NCBI RefSeq assembly: GCF_935825525.1
Contig: NZ_CAKXZT010000149.1
Span: 1 to 64,000, forward strand
Direction: 5' to 3'
DNA: 64,000 nucleotides
DNA from: Mesorhizobium escarrei
GTDB lineage: Bacteria > Pseudomonadota > Alphaproteobacteria > Rhizobiales > Rhizobiaceae
Below the pieces are notes generated by a model, which had not been told where the DNA came from, made no database searches, and saw only the letters and a list, made by a program, of their open reading frames with translations. Shown here piece by piece: positions 1 to 8,863 of the stretch. Each line of letters opens with the position of its first letter. The first letter of the stretch is position 1. The position numbers and the translations under genes were made by a program.

Positions 1-2065
1 CCTTATTCCACGCCGAAACACATGCACCATCCCACTGGCCCATGGCGGGAACCAGATGCACGTCGATTTCAGGCATCTCGTTGAACCGCAGGTATTGATA
101 GGTATCGAAGTTCGTTTCGATCATCCTGCCATTCTCCACCGTCATTTGGCCGTAGAGGGCCGCGGCGAGGCCTTGCACGATCGCACCCTGGATCTGCTGG
201 ATCAGTATGTCGGGGTGCACGACGTAGTTCGGGTCGACCGCACAGGTCACACGATGAACCCGCAACCGGCCATCGGCGATCGAAACTTCGGCCACCTGCG
301 CGCACCAGGAGTTGTCGCCCTGCACCAAGGCGATGCCTTGATGGTGTCCCTGTTTCGCCGCGCCCCATCCGGCATGTTCGGCCGCTGCGTCAAGCGTCGC
401 AAGGGCGCGCGGATTCGCAGCCAGCATTTCGCGGCGCATAGCGTAGGGGTCTATGCCGCGCACCTCGGCGATCTCATCAAGAAAAGCTTCGCGGAACCAG
501 CCGTTCTGCGAATAATTCACGCCGCGCCAAAAGCCGACGGGAATATGCGTCTTTCGCTGCGAGACCGCGACATTCAAAGCCGGAAGCACATAAGGCATGT
601 CCTCCTCGACGAAGGCATCCATCAGCGAATGGTCGATGCCGTCGCGAAGGAAGAAGGGCGCGAGCGTTTCGCCGATCGAGGACCCGGAGAGACGGACCTT
701 CCAGGCGGTCAACCGGCCGTTGGCGTCGAAGGACGCGCTTTGACGGGCGATTACCATCGGCCGGTAGTAGTCGTGGGTGAAATCCTCGCGGGACCAGATC
801 ATCTTGACCGGAACATCAGGAACCTGCCGGGCGATCTGGACGGCGGCTACGGCCCAGTCTTGAGCCAGTCCCCGGCGGCCAAACCCCCCGCCGATCAAGC
901 ATTTGTAGACGTGGACCTGGGTTTCATTCATTCCCAGAGCCCGTGCGACCGTGCGGCTCGTTCCTTCGCCGTTTTGGGTGGGCGCCCAGATTTCCGTGCG
1001 GTCGTTGGTCACCCGCGCGGTCGCCGTCTGTGGCTCCATGGTTGCGTGGGCCAGGAAGGGCGCCTCATATTCCGCCTCGATGATTTTGGCTGCGTTCGCC
1101 AGTGCGCTGTCGGCCCCGCCGACATCGGCGCCGACAGCTGCGTCGGCAGCCTCACATCCCTGCTGAAAGAGCGCGCGCAGAGAATCGTTCGAGACACCAT
1201 CCCCGACGGATTCGTCCCAGCTGACAGGCAGGCTCTGGAGCGCGAGATGGGCCTGGTACCAGGTATCCGCCACGACGGCGACGGCACCATCGTCAACACG
1301 CAACACATGGCGAACGCCCGGCATCGACATAACCGCGTCAGCTTCGTAGGAGACAAGCCGGCCGCCGATAGTCGGACAGGCCTTCACCGCCGCATGCAGC
1401 ATGCCAGGAAGCGACGTGTCGATGGCGAAGATCGGCTCGCCGAAGACCCGCAGGGCCGCATCGAGACGACGCGCCGAGGTGCCGAGGAGCCGCCATGCCC
1501 CGGGAGGCTTCAGGGCGACCTCGGCGGGGACAGGCCGCGCCGAAGCCCCTTCGGCCAGTTCGCCATAGGTCAAGGTTCGGCCCGACGGTGTGTGCGTCAC
1601 GATGCTGTCGCGGGCCGTGCATACCCCAGACGCAACGCCCCACCTGTCCGCTGCTTCGGCGATTAACATCTCCCTTGCCTGCGCTCCGGCCTGCCTCAGG
1701 TATTCCTGCGAGGCGCGCACGGAAATGGAGGTCGACGTGACCATGTCGCCCCAAGGCTTGTCGTTGTGGATGTTCTCGTAGGTGTCGCAATATTCCGCGC
1801 GCACCTTGGCCCAGTCGCACTCCAACTCTTCTGCGACCAACATAGGCAAGGCCGTCATGATGCCTTGCCCCATGTCGCTGCGGGCGACACGGATCGTGAC
1901 GATCCCGTCCGGATTGATGGCGATCCAGGCCGTGACATCGGCGGCTTTGTCAGCAGCGACATCCGAAGTCTGCGCCAATACGCTTGGCACGCCGAAGGCC
2001 AGGCCGCCGGCCGCCGCAGCAATGCCGAAGAAGAACTGACGACGGGTCTGCGTAAAGGCGGTCAT
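1..2065 (-). CDS. Molybdopterin-binding subunit of a xanthine dehydrogenase/isoquinoline 1-oxidoreductase family enzyme (3' end outside window)
   Basis: Large subunit of a molybdenum hydroxylase, a family that oxidises aldehydes or N-heterocycles using water and a Mo-cytosine-dinucleotide cofactor. The start at 2065 overlaps the stop of the 2Fe-2S gene by ATGA, implying translational coupling. An N-terminal Tat-like signal (TRRQFFFG) points to export to the periplasm, as in IorB-type proteins. Family blocks are visible: ATMEPQTA, WAPTQNGE, GGGFGRRG and GFWRGVNYSQN. The frame stays open to base 2. However, after the stretch reading VHLVP (about bases 45-60) the residues no longer resemble the family's GGxGE region, which is present in the neighbouring paralogue, so the gene may be truncated or rearranged at the left edge. 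Substrate unknown. It forms one set with the next two genes on the right. Confidence 0.85.
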   Translation of the reverse strand, partial: MTAFTQTRRQFFFGIAAAAGGLAFGVPSVLAQTSDVAADKAADVTAWIAINPDGIVTIRVARSDMGQGIMTALPMLVAEELECDWAKVRAEYCDTYENIHNDKPWGDMVTSTSISVRASQEYLRQAGAQAREMLIAEAADRWGVASGVCTARDSIVTHTPSGRTLTYGELAEGASARPVPAEVALKPPGAWRLLGTSARRLDAALRVFGEPIFAIDTSLPGMLHAAVKACPTIGGRLVSYEADAVMSMPGVRHVLRVDDGAVAVVADTWYQAHLALQSLPVSWDESVGDGVSNDSLRALFQQGCEAADAAVGADVGGADSALANAAKIIEAEYEAPFLAHATMEPQTATARVTNDRTEIWAPTQNGEGTSRTVARALGMNETQVHVYKCLIGGGFGRRGLAQDWAVAAVQIARQVPDVPVKMIWSREDFTHDYYRPMVIARQSASFDANGRLTAWKVRLSGSSIGETLAPFFLRDGIDHSLMDAFVEEDMPYVLPALNVAVSQRKTHIPVGFWRGVNYSQNGWFREAFLDEIAEVRGIDPYAMRREMLAANPRALATLDAAAEHAGWGAAKQGHHQGIALVQGDNSWCAQVAEVSIADGRLRVHRVTCAVDPNYVVHPDILIQQIQGAIVQGLAAALYGQMTVENGRMIETNFDTYQYLRFNEMPEIDVHLVPAMGQWDGACVSAWNK

Positions 2066-2520
2066 CGCTGCAATCCCGCAGCACGATGGATGGCCTCGCG
2101 GATTCTCTGATATGTTCCGCATCTGCAGAGATTGCCGGACATCGCTCCGTCGATATCGGCGTCGGTCGGCTTCGGATTGGCGGCCAGCAGCGCCGCCGCC
2201 TGCATGACCTGGCCCGACTGGCAGTAGCCGCACTGCGCGACATCGACCTCGAGCCAGGCGACTTGTGTCGGATGCGGACTCTCGGGGGTTCCAAGACCTT
2301 CAATCGTCGTGATCTGCGCCCCTTCGACATCGGACAGCATGGTGACGCAGGAGCGAACGGCCTCGCCGTTTACGTGGACCGTGCAACAGCCGCAAAGCCC
2401 AACGCCGCACCCAAAGCGGGTTCCCATCAAACCGAGATGATCACGAAGCACCCACAACAAGGGGATGGCACCATCCGCTTCGACTTCTCGAGGAATTGCA
2501 TTGACCGTCAAGGACGCCAT
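2062..2520 (-). CDS. (2Fe-2S)-binding subunit of molybdenum hydroxylase
   Basis: Small iron-sulfur subunit, about 152 aa, carrying two 2Fe-2S clusters that pass electrons from the Mo centre. The plant-ferredoxin-type cluster cysteines lie in GCGVGLCGCC with a later conserved Cys, and the C-terminal helical-bundle cluster is shown by CGYCQSGQ and CRCGTY. I chose the ATG at 2520 (MASLTVNAIP) because the preceding in-frame residues are basic and unlike the family. It ends in an ATGA overlap with the large subunit downstream and follows the cytochrome c gene. The arrangement cytochrome c - small subunit - large subunit suggests that electrons go to a periplasmic c-type cytochrome rather than to NAD. 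Confidence 0.9.
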   Translation of the reverse strand: MASLTVNAIPREVEADGAIPLLWVLRDHLGLMGTRFGCGVGLCGCCTVHVNGEAVRSCVTMLSDVEGAQITTIEGLGTPESPHPTQVAWLEVDVAQCGYCQSGQVMQAAALLAANPKPTDADIDGAMSGNLCRCGTYQRIREAIHRAAGLQR

Positions 2521-2552
2521 TCTTCGCTTTCTCGCTGCTCGGTTTCGACTCT

Positions 2553-2963
2553 TCAATCCGACTGAAGCGTCTTCAGATATGCGATCAGATCCGCGCGGTC
2601 CCTGGCCTGGGGGAGACTGACCGTCATCGTCGTGCCGGGAAGAAACTTGGCCGGCGCCGCGAGGTAGCCATCGAGGGCCTGTTCATCCCACACGGCGTGA
2701 TTGTCGTTCATCGCGCTCGAATATCTGGCTCCGGCCACCGACCCGGCAGCGCGACCGACCACGCCGTTCAGCGGCGGTCCGATGCGGTTCTTGCCATCAA
2801 GCGAATGACAGGCAGCGCACCGGGCGAAGACGACCTTGCCGCGGGCGGGATCACCGTCCGCCTGCGCCGGCATGGTCGCGATCGAGAGAAGGGCAGCCGC
2901 CCAAAAGAGTCTGGGCGAACGTTGTTGTTGGAGAGTCTTCGCCAATGAAGCGTCGGTTCTCAT
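2553..2963 (-). CDS. Class I c-type cytochrome
   Basis: Monohaem cytochrome c of 136 aa. A signal sequence (residues about 17-35, ending AQADGDP) is followed by the haem-binding motif CAACH and, near the C-terminus, a methionine-containing segment (GTTMTVSL) likely to supply the axial Met ligand. It resembles the cytochrome c552/membrane-bound class seen beside periplasmic molybdenum hydroxylases. It sits at the head of a three-gene set and ends about 30 bases before the preferred start of the 2Fe-2S gene, so it probably serves as that enzyme's electron acceptor (inference from position). Confidence 0.88.
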   Translation of the reverse strand: MRTDASLAKTLQQQRSPRLFWAAALLSIATMPAQADGDPARGKVVFARCAACHSLDGKNRIGPPLNGVVGRAAGSVAGARYSSAMNDNHAVWDEQALDGYLAAPAKFLPGTTMTVSLPQARDRADLIAYLKTLQSD

Positions 2964-2977
2964 GTCTCGCGTTGCCT

Positions 2978-5152
2978 TCAGGTAGGAATGAGGCCGCTGC
3001 CGGCGAGCGGGAGATGACGTATGCGTTGGCCGGTCGCGGCGAAGACGGCGTTCATCACCGCTGGAGTGGCCACGGCGATCGGCGGCTCGCCACCGCCACC
3101 CCAGAAATCCCTGGACTGCAGAACGACGGTCTCGACCCTCGGCATCTCAGCCAGACGCAAGACGCGATACGTATCGAAGTTGGTCTGCTGGATCGCGCCC
3201 CCTTCGACGGTGCACTGTCCGTAAAGAGCCGCGGAAAGGCCGAATGCGCAGGCGCCTTCGGCCTGGCGCGCGATTAGTTCCGGATTTGCCGCGTTGCCCA
3301 CATCGATCGCAACGACGAGGCGGTCGAGCCTAACGAGAGTATCCTTCAGCGAGACTTCCGCAACCGCTGCAACATAGCTTCCATAACCATTGGCGACTGC
3401 AATTCCGCGAAAGACGCCCTCCGGCGCTGCCTGACGCCAGCCGCCGCGCTCGGCGGCGGCTTCGAGTACGGCACGGTGTTTGGGATGCCCAGACATCATC
3501 TCAAGCCTGAAATCGAGCGGATCACGCCCTGCGGCGTGGGCTAGCTCATCGACGAAGGACTCGAAATAAAAGAGATTCTGGTTGAGGTTGACTCCGCGCC
3601 ATGAGCCGGGTCGGATCGACGGATTGAACATGACATGGTCGATCAGCAGGTTGGGGATGCCGTAGCTGAGCGTGCCGTTGCCTTCTCCTACGTAAAGTCC
3701 GTGGAAAACGCGCGGGTCCTGACCGTCGACGAGCCGGTGTGGTGCGATCGAACCGGAGATCGACTGACCCGAGATGCGCATGTGCAAACCAGCGATCCCG
3801 CCTTCTGCGTCAAGCGCTCCGGTCAGGCGGCAGCGCGTGACCGGATGATAGTAGTCGTGGGTCATGTCTTCTTCGCGCGACCAGATCATCTTCACCGGCG
3901 TACCGGGCATCTGCTTGGCGATCAGCACCGCCATCCGCGCATAGTCGTGGTAGAGACGTCTACCGAATCCACCGCCGAGATGAAGCCGGTGGACCTCGCA
4001 GTTTTCTGCAGGCAGCCCGCTGGCCTCGGCGATGGTCTCTAGGCAGGCACCGGCATGCTGGGTGGGTGCCCAGATCTCGCAACGATCCGATGTGTAGAGC
4101 GCTGTGGCGTTGATCGGCTCCATGGCCGCGTGAGCCTGATACGGATAGCTATAGTCGGCGGTGATCACCCGTTCACTGCCTTCGATCGCAGAAAGCGCTT
4201 CGCCGACCGTCGTGCCGGAGTAACCTTGTTCGGCGTCAAGCCCTTCCCGCAGGCGATCCGAAATCGTCGCATCGTTTACGGTTGTGTATGGGCCCGGATC
4301 CCACTCGATTTCCACGGCACCCAAGGCCGTGCTGGCCTGCCACCATCGGTCTGCTACTACTACGACGGCAGTGTCATCAATCGTGAGTACGTGGCGGACG
4401 CCGGGCATCGACCTGGCGACATCCGCGTTGAAACCACGCAGTTTACCCCCGAAAACCGGGCAGGACTGGACAGCGGCGTTCAGCATTCCCGGCAGGGCGA
4501 CATCGATGCAATAGAGTTGCTTGCCGGTCAGTTTGTCGGGCGTATCCAGGCGGCGTAGTGGCTGGCCCAAGATCCGCCAGTCTTCAGGTCTCTTGAGGGA
4601 CACGTTGGCTGGCGGCTCCGTCTCCGCCGCCAAGTGGGCAACCTCTCCGAAGCTCACGCTGCGGCCGCTCGGCATATGTCGGATGGTACCCGCCGCGACC
4701 GAACATTCGCGCTCTGCGACATCCCATAGACGAGCGGCTGCGGCGACCAGCATCACGCGAGCGGTGGCGCCTGCCTGCCGAAGCGGCTCATGCAGCTCAC
4801 GTATCGAACCGCTGCCGCCCGTCTGAAAGTCGCCCCAGAATTCGCCGCGTACAAGATTCTCCCTAGGCGACGCATACTCGGTTCGCACTTGCGACCAGTC
4901 GCATTCCAGTTCTTCGACCAATAGCTGCGCCAGTCCGGTAAGCGAGCCCTGCCCCATCTCTGATCGGGAAATCCGAATGACGACGTCATTGCTGGGATAG
5001 ATCATGACCCAGCCACCAAGTTCATGTGGCGCTCTTGTCGGGTCGAAGGTCTCGGCTGGAGCACGCGCGGCGAAGCTCAGCGCGAATGTGCCGAATGCTG
5101 CCGCAGTCGTTTTGAGGAAATAGCGGCGAGACAAGGATGTGCCTGCGGTCAT
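2978..5152 (-). CDS. Molybdopterin-binding subunit of a second isoquinoline 1-oxidoreductase-like enzyme
   Basis: A complete large subunit of about 725 aa from the ATG at 5152. An upstream in-frame start would add 28 residues that do not look like the family. The N-terminus has a Tat signal (SRRYFLKT, residues 8-15) ending near ARAPAETF. Family blocks include AMEPINATA, WAPTQHAG, GGGFGRRL, SWRGVNLNQN and the C-terminal GGGGEPP, the conserved active-site loop region. It is paralogous to the gene at the left edge, with the same order of motifs. It is transcribed after its own 2Fe-2S subunit (13-base gap). It has no cytochrome of its own but is followed by the cytochrome c gene 15 bases downstream, so all five genes may form one transcript. 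Substrate cannot be inferred. Confidence 0.9.
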   Translation of the reverse strand: MTAGTSLSRRYFLKTTAAAFGTFALSFAARAPAETFDPTRAPHELGGWVMIYPSNDVVIRISRSEMGQGSLTGLAQLLVEELECDWSQVRTEYASPRENLVRGEFWGDFQTGGSGSIRELHEPLRQAGATARVMLVAAAARLWDVAERECSVAAGTIRHMPSGRSVSFGEVAHLAAETEPPANVSLKRPEDWRILGQPLRRLDTPDKLTGKQLYCIDVALPGMLNAAVQSCPVFGGKLRGFNADVARSMPGVRHVLTIDDTAVVVVADRWWQASTALGAVEIEWDPGPYTTVNDATISDRLREGLDAEQGYSGTTVGEALSAIEGSERVITADYSYPYQAHAAMEPINATALYTSDRCEIWAPTQHAGACLETIAEASGLPAENCEVHRLHLGGGFGRRLYHDYARMAVLIAKQMPGTPVKMIWSREEDMTHDYYHPVTRCRLTGALDAEGGIAGLHMRISGQSISGSIAPHRLVDGQDPRVFHGLYVGEGNGTLSYGIPNLLIDHVMFNPSIRPGSWRGVNLNQNLFYFESFVDELAHAAGRDPLDFRLEMMSGHPKHRAVLEAAAERGGWRQAAPEGVFRGIAVANGYGSYVAAVAEVSLKDTLVRLDRLVVAIDVGNAANPELIARQAEGACAFGLSAALYGQCTVEGGAIQQTNFDTYRVLRLAEMPRVETVVLQSRDFWGGGGEPPIAVATPAVMNAVFAATGQRIRHLPLAGSGLIPT

Positions 5153-5165
5153 CGCGCCCGCTCCG

Positions 5166-5636
5166 TTAGTTGCTGCTCTGTTTGGCAAGTTCGACCGCCA
5201 CTTGTCGGATCGCGGCTCTGACCCGGTTGTACGCACCGCAGCGACAAATGTTGGTTATCTGCTCGGCGATGATCTCGTCGGTAGGCTGCGGATGCTGTGA
5301 CAGAAGCGCGGCCGCGGCCATTATCATTCCCGATTGGCAATAGCCGCATTGCGGGACGTCGCCTTGCAGCCAGGCCTTCTGCACGGGGTGTGATCCGTCT
5401 TCGGAGAGTCCCTCGATCGTGACGATCTTCTGGTCCTGTTTGATGGCGCCTACGGGCATTGAACATGACCGAACGGCCACGCCATCTATGTGCACAGTGC
5501 AGGCGCCGCATTGGGCAATCCCGCAGCCATATTTGGTGCCAGTCAGACCCGCTTCCTCGCGCAGCACCCACAGGAGTGGAGTATCCGTGGAGGTGTCGAT
5601 TTCGTAAGTTTGTCCATTGATCCTCAGGTCGATCAT
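5166..5636 (-). CDS. (2Fe-2S)-binding subunit, IorA-like
   Basis: Small subunit, 156 aa, of the second molybdenum hydroxylase. The ferredoxin-like cluster is marked by GCGIAQCGAC, and the second cluster by CGYCQSGM and CRCGAY. It closely parallels the small subunit of the first set. It is the first gene of the leftward operon and faces a LysR regulator, with about 300 bases between the two starts. That intergenic region holds a palindrome (separate entry) that could be the regulator's binding site. Confidence 0.9.
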   Translation of the reverse strand: MIDLRINGQTYEIDTSTDTPLLWVLREEAGLTGTKYGCGIAQCGACTVHIDGVAVRSCSMPVGAIKQDQKIVTIEGLSEDGSHPVQKAWLQGDVPQCGYCQSGMIMAAAALLSQHPQPTDEIIAEQITNICRCGAYNRVRAAIRQVAVELAKQSSN

Positions 5637-5781
5637 CTACTGCCTTCACTTCTGAACTCAACGTCTTCAAGACGCCGCGGTGGGACTCGTTTTTCCCGAC
5701 CTCATCAGATTTGGGCGTCGAGCTTGTCCTTCCAACATCGGGAAATTCTCTTATTGTGTCCAATCGGAGTTTGCCTCATAT

Positions 5782-5800
5782 TGATAGAGTATCTCTATCA
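5782..5800. promoter_or_regulatory. Palindrome, candidate LysR-type operator
   Basis: A perfect 8-bp inverted repeat with a 3-bp spacer (TGATAGAGTATCTCTATCA). It lies in the divergent region between the molybdenum hydroxylase operon (start 5636) and the LysR gene (start about 5933). Its centre fits the T-N11-A form of LysR boxes. Position and symmetry are seen; regulator binding is inferred. Confidence 0.5.
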
Positions 5801-5932
5801 GCAAGGTGTTTTCGGGCACGACGTCGCGCGATTTGCCTTGGCCCATGCGAGCTTCTGCCGGGCAGCGTCGGCGATCGAGGCATCGCGCACCCGGCCTCCG
5901 CGAAGATGGTATGCTCCGAGAAAGGGAGTGCC

Positions 5933-6835
5933 TTGGATTATCGCGCCCTAGAGTGCTTTGTGATCACTGCGGAGGAGTTGCACTTCCGCCGCGCGTCTGC
6001 CCGCCTTAATCTGACGCAGCCGTCGCTAAGCGCGCGAATAAAAGCGCTTGAGAAGGAAGTCGGTACCCAATTGTTGGAAAGGACCCGCCGGCATGTTGCG
6101 TTGACGCCTGCGGGAAGGGCCTTTTTGGACAGCGCTCGCTCGGCGGTCGCGAATACCACCGAAGCCCTTAGAAGCGCTCGCATGGCGGCTTCTGGCGAAG
6201 CTGGCCGCTTACGATTCGGGTTCACCGGCCTATCCACCTTTGGCGATATGCCCGACCTCGTGCAACGGTTCCGCAGCCGCTTCCCAGCTGTTGAGGTCGA
6301 ACTCGTTCATGCCGACACGGCAAAGCTAGAGACGGGGTTGCTGACGGAAGAGATAGACGTTGCCTTGCTCCATCCGCCGCTTGAGCATGACCAGTTTTCC
6401 CGATTGGACTTCCCACCAGAGGATCTCGTCCTGGCGCTGCCGATGTCGAACGAGCTTGGTAGGTTAGAGGCTATTCGTATGCCGCTTCTGTCTGGCCAGC
6501 CGCTTCTGCTCCCCCCTCGGCGCGCCGGGCCGCATCTTTACGATCAGATTATTCACCTTTGCCGTACGGAAGGTGGTTTTAGTCCTTGGGTCGTGCAGGA
6601 AGTAGCCACCATGACAACCCTTATCGGACTGGCTGCTGCCGGACTTGGCTGCGGCTTTGTGCTGCGTTCGTTGGACATCATCAAGCATCCGGGTGTGGCC
6701 TATCGCCCACTCGCAAGCAAAGCGCCTCGTGTTGATACTTCACTCGTGTGGCGTAAGGGGCGCTTATCCAAAGTAGCGAGCAACTTGGTACAGATCGCCC
6801 GCGTAGAGATGCCCCACCATCGTAATGGTCCCTGA
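5933..6835 (+). CDS. LysR-family transcriptional regulator
   Basis: About 300 aa. I prefer a TTG start at 5933 because the protein then begins (M)DYRALECFV, as LysR proteins normally do, and an AAGGGAG ribosome-binding site lies about 5 bases upstream. An ATG at 5906 is the alternative. The N-terminal winged helix-turn-helix (residues about 3-60, with RLNLTQPSLSARIKALE) is followed by a typical effector-binding domain of normal length. It is divergent from the molybdenum hydroxylase genes, so it probably controls them. A symmetric site sits between them. The effector is unknown. Confidence 0.88.
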   Translation: MDYRALECFVITAEELHFRRASARLNLTQPSLSARIKALEKEVGTQLLERTRRHVALTPAGRAFLDSARSAVANTTEALRSARMAASGEAGRLRFGFTGLSTFGDMPDLVQRFRSRFPAVEVELVHADTAKLETGLLTEEIDVALLHPPLEHDQFSRLDFPPEDLVLALPMSNELGRLEAIRMPLLSGQPLLLPPRRAGPHLYDQIIHLCRTEGGFSPWVVQEVATMTTLIGLAAAGLGCGFVLRSLDIIKHPGVAYRPLASKAPRVDTSLVWRKGRLSKVASNLVQIARVEMPHHRNGP

Positions 6836-6889
6836 AGTCTACGGGCTAGCGCCAAACCTAATACCGGCCCGAATGCAATCGCATTAGGA

Positions 6890-7430
6890 AACGGCTATGG
6901 CGATCGAGGCATACACGCGAGCCTTCCAGAAGGCGCGATCCATATCTCGTCGAGCACGATCAGCGTGGCGCTGTCGGAGCGGCTGACAGCAGCTCATGCC
7001 GCAGCCGGCCAACGCCGCAGCGCCGGTATTCGGCCGGCCCGAGATGGCGGTCGCCGGCCGCCTGTTTGTCGTCGCCGCGTGCACTCGTGGCGCCATCGAG
7101 GTGGCGACGCCGCTCCTTCAGGCGATTGGGCAGAAAACGTTTGTCGTTTCCGAAACGCCGAACGTCGCCAATCTCGTCAAGCTGAGCGGCAATTTTCTCA
7201 TTGCATCTGAAATCGAATCCTTCGGAGAGGCCATGGCGCTAAACAGCAGGGGTGGCGTCGACAAGCGTTAGTATCTCGATCTCCTCACATCCAGACCTAT
7301 GGCACCTTGATCGCCGAGGGAAAGTTCGAGCCACCAGGCTTTGCCGCACCGCTCGGGCAGAAAGACATTCGGCTGCTGCCGCCGCCCGACGTGCTCAACC
7401 AGTTGGCTCAATCTCCGGCGATGATGTCGC
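6890..7430 (+). pseudogene. Remnant of a 3-hydroxyisobutyrate dehydrogenase-like NAD-binding oxidoreductase
   Basis: Pieces of one protein appear in order but in different frames. First comes a segment reading STISVALSERL, then APVFGRPE with KTFVVSE and NLVKLSGNFLIAS, then a stop right after GGVDKR (7269-7271) where the family continues, and further on EGKFEPPGFAAPLGQKD. These match the substrate-binding and C-terminal parts of the 6-phosphogluconate/3-hydroxyisobutyrate dehydrogenase family. The N-terminal Rossmann GxGxxG is not found upstream. At least two frame changes and one in-frame stop make it non-functional. Boundaries are approximate. Confidence 0.7.
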
Positions 7431-7449
7431 GTTCATCATGGCGACGAGG

Positions 7450-7480
7450 AGATACCGGAGCGCCGCGCGCTCCGGTATCT
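7450..7480. terminator. Strong hairpin between converging genes
   Basis: A perfect 13-bp stem (AGATACCGGAGCG paired with CGCTCCGGTATCT) with a 5-base loop, just past the stop of the leftward hydrolase gene. There is no T-run on either side, so it is a terminator-like or RNA-protecting hairpin rather than a classical intrinsic terminator. Confidence 0.5.
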
Positions 7481-7494
7481 TGAACGATTGACCT

Positions 7495-8256
7495 TCACTT
7501 GGCCGATGCAGCCTGCTCGATGACGGCGGCGACTGCCTCCGGCTTCGACACATAGACGGCGTGGCTGCCCGCGGTTTCGGTGACAATCGAGCCGGCTCGT
7601 TCAGCCATCATGCGCTGGGCGGGCGGCGGGATCATGCGGTCATCCGAGGCGACCAGATAGTAGCTCGGCTTCGACTTCCATGCCGGTTCGGTCACGGCGC
7701 CCGCCAAAGCCTCCACGCCCCACGGGACCTGCGAGTCGGCCATGAACGAGGCTGTCGTCTCGTCGACATCCGCAGCGAAGGACTCGGCGAACTTCGTCTT
7801 GTCGAGGAACAGGAAACCATCAACCGGCGGCAGGATCGGGGGGACCGGTGCACCAGCTGGAGGATTGGCGATCAGCGACGAAACCGACTCGCCTTTGTCA
7901 GGTGCGAATGCGGCGATGTAAACAACGGCCTTCACCTTCTCGTCCATGCCGGCGTCGCTGACGACCACGCCACCGTAGGAATGGCCGACCAGCACCACCG
8001 GCCCATCCTGCTGTGCAATCGCCAGCTTCGTCACCGCCACGTCGTCGGCCAGCGAGGTGGTCGGATTCTGGACGATGGTGACGTTGTAGCCGTCCTTCTT
8101 CAGGATGTTGTAGACCCCCTGCCAGCCGGAACCGTCAACGAAACCGCCGTGGACGAGAACGACGTTCTTTGCGCCTGCCGGCTGTGCGGCGACGGGAGTG
8201 ATTGCGGTTGCAGCCATTGCCAGCGTTGCTGCTGCGGCGATGAGGGTGTTGGTCAT
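7495..8256 (-). CDS. Secreted alpha/beta hydrolase
   Basis: About 253 aa. Start chosen at ATG 8256 (MTNTLIAA) because AGGAG then lies 8 bases upstream; the ATG at 8262 is too close to it. A signal peptide covers residues 1-25 (ending PVAAQ). The fold is shown by the oxyanion-hole motif VLVHGG, the nucleophile elbow GHSYGG (Ser about 93) and a C-terminal GSHAVYVSKP that supplies the catalytic His. It resembles EstC-like esterases and other small alpha/beta hydrolases. The substrate is unknown. It is divergent from a MarR regulator, and the shared 140-base region holds TATCGCGATA palindromes, so MarR control is likely. Confidence 0.88.
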   Translation of the reverse strand: MTNTLIAAAATLAMAATAITPVAAQPAGAKNVVLVHGGFVDGSGWQGVYNILKKDGYNVTIVQNPTTSLADDVAVTKLAIAQQDGPVVLVGHSYGGVVVSDAGMDEKVKAVVYIAAFAPDKGESVSSLIANPPAGAPVPPILPPVDGFLFLDKTKFAESFAADVDETTASFMADSQVPWGVEALAGAVTEPAWKSKPSYYLVASDDRMIPPPAQRMMAERAGSIVTETAGSHAVYVSKPEAVAAVIEQAASAK

Positions 8257-8288
8257 CTGCATATCTCCTTTTGCTTTTCGCGGTAATA

Positions 8289-8354
8289 ATTATCGCGATA
8301 ATCAACCTATATGCTCGCGTTTTCCCCTTGTAAAGTGATTTCTTTATCGCGATA
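8289..8354. promoter_or_regulatory. Two TATCGCGATA palindromes, candidate MarR operators
   Basis: ATTATCGCGATAAT at 8289-8302 is a perfect 14-bp palindrome, and TATCGCGATA at 8345-8354 is a perfect 10-bp palindrome. A third, half-conserved TATCGCG occurs at 8379-8385, 20 bases before the MarR start. All lie between the divergent hydrolase and MarR genes. Repeated, symmetric, AT-flanked sites of this size are typical for MarR dimers. Binding is inferred. Confidence 0.6.
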
Positions 8355-8404
8355 TCATTTTTTGTGGTAAGCGATTCGTATCGCGCTGTTGAACGGAGAT
8401 GACC

Positions 8405-8863
8405 ATGGCCGCCGATCCACTCCTTCCTCTGGACGGTCAACTTTGCTTTTCGATTTATTCGACTTCGATCGCCATCCAGCGCGTGTACAAGCCCATGCTA
8501 GACGAGTTGGGCGTCACCTACACCCAGTATCTGGTGCTGAGCACGCTCTGGGAGCGCGACGGGCTGACGATCGGTGCCATCGCCGACAGACTTGCACTCG
8601 AGCCGAGCACCATAACACCGGCCGTCAAGCGGCTGGAAGCTGCGGGCTTTCTCGCCCGGCAACGCAGCACGTCGGATGAACGGCAGGTGCAAGTCCATCT
8701 CAGCGAAAAGGGCGCCGCCCTGCACGCCAGGACCGGCTGTCTTACCGCGGCGCTGCTCCGCAACTCGGGCTTCACGATACCGGATATGATCGACCTGAAC
8801 CGCAAGGTGCAATTGCTGCGGGACGGGATGCGAAAGGCTGCCGAGCAAGCGCACGCCAGTTAG
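8405..8863 (+). CDS. MarR-family transcriptional regulator (OhrR-like)
   Basis: About 152 aa from the ATG at 8405, placed 6 bases after GGAG; an ATG at 8399 abuts the ribosome-binding site. The winged helix is visible (LTIGAIADRL, STITPAVKRLEAAGFL, then RQRSTSDERQVQVHLSEKG as the wing). The N-terminus has a Cys in LDGQLCFSIYS, at the place of the redox-sensing Cys of OhrR proteins, so peroxide or electrophile sensing is possible. It likely represses itself and the divergent hydrolase gene through the palindromes between them. Confidence 0.85.
   Translation: MAADPLLPLDGQLCFSIYSTSIAIQRVYKPMLDELGVTYTQYLVLSTLWERDGLTIGAIADRLALEPSTITPAVKRLEAAGFLARQRSTSDERQVQVHLSEKGAALHARTGCLTAALLRNSGFTIPDMIDLNRKVQLLRDGMRKAAEQAHAS

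Noticed and set aside
56..1666. Long rightward open frame of 536 codons
   Set aside because: It is the complement of the molybdopterin-subunit gene. Its translation has no family motifs, while the leftward frame shows all conserved hydroxylase blocks.
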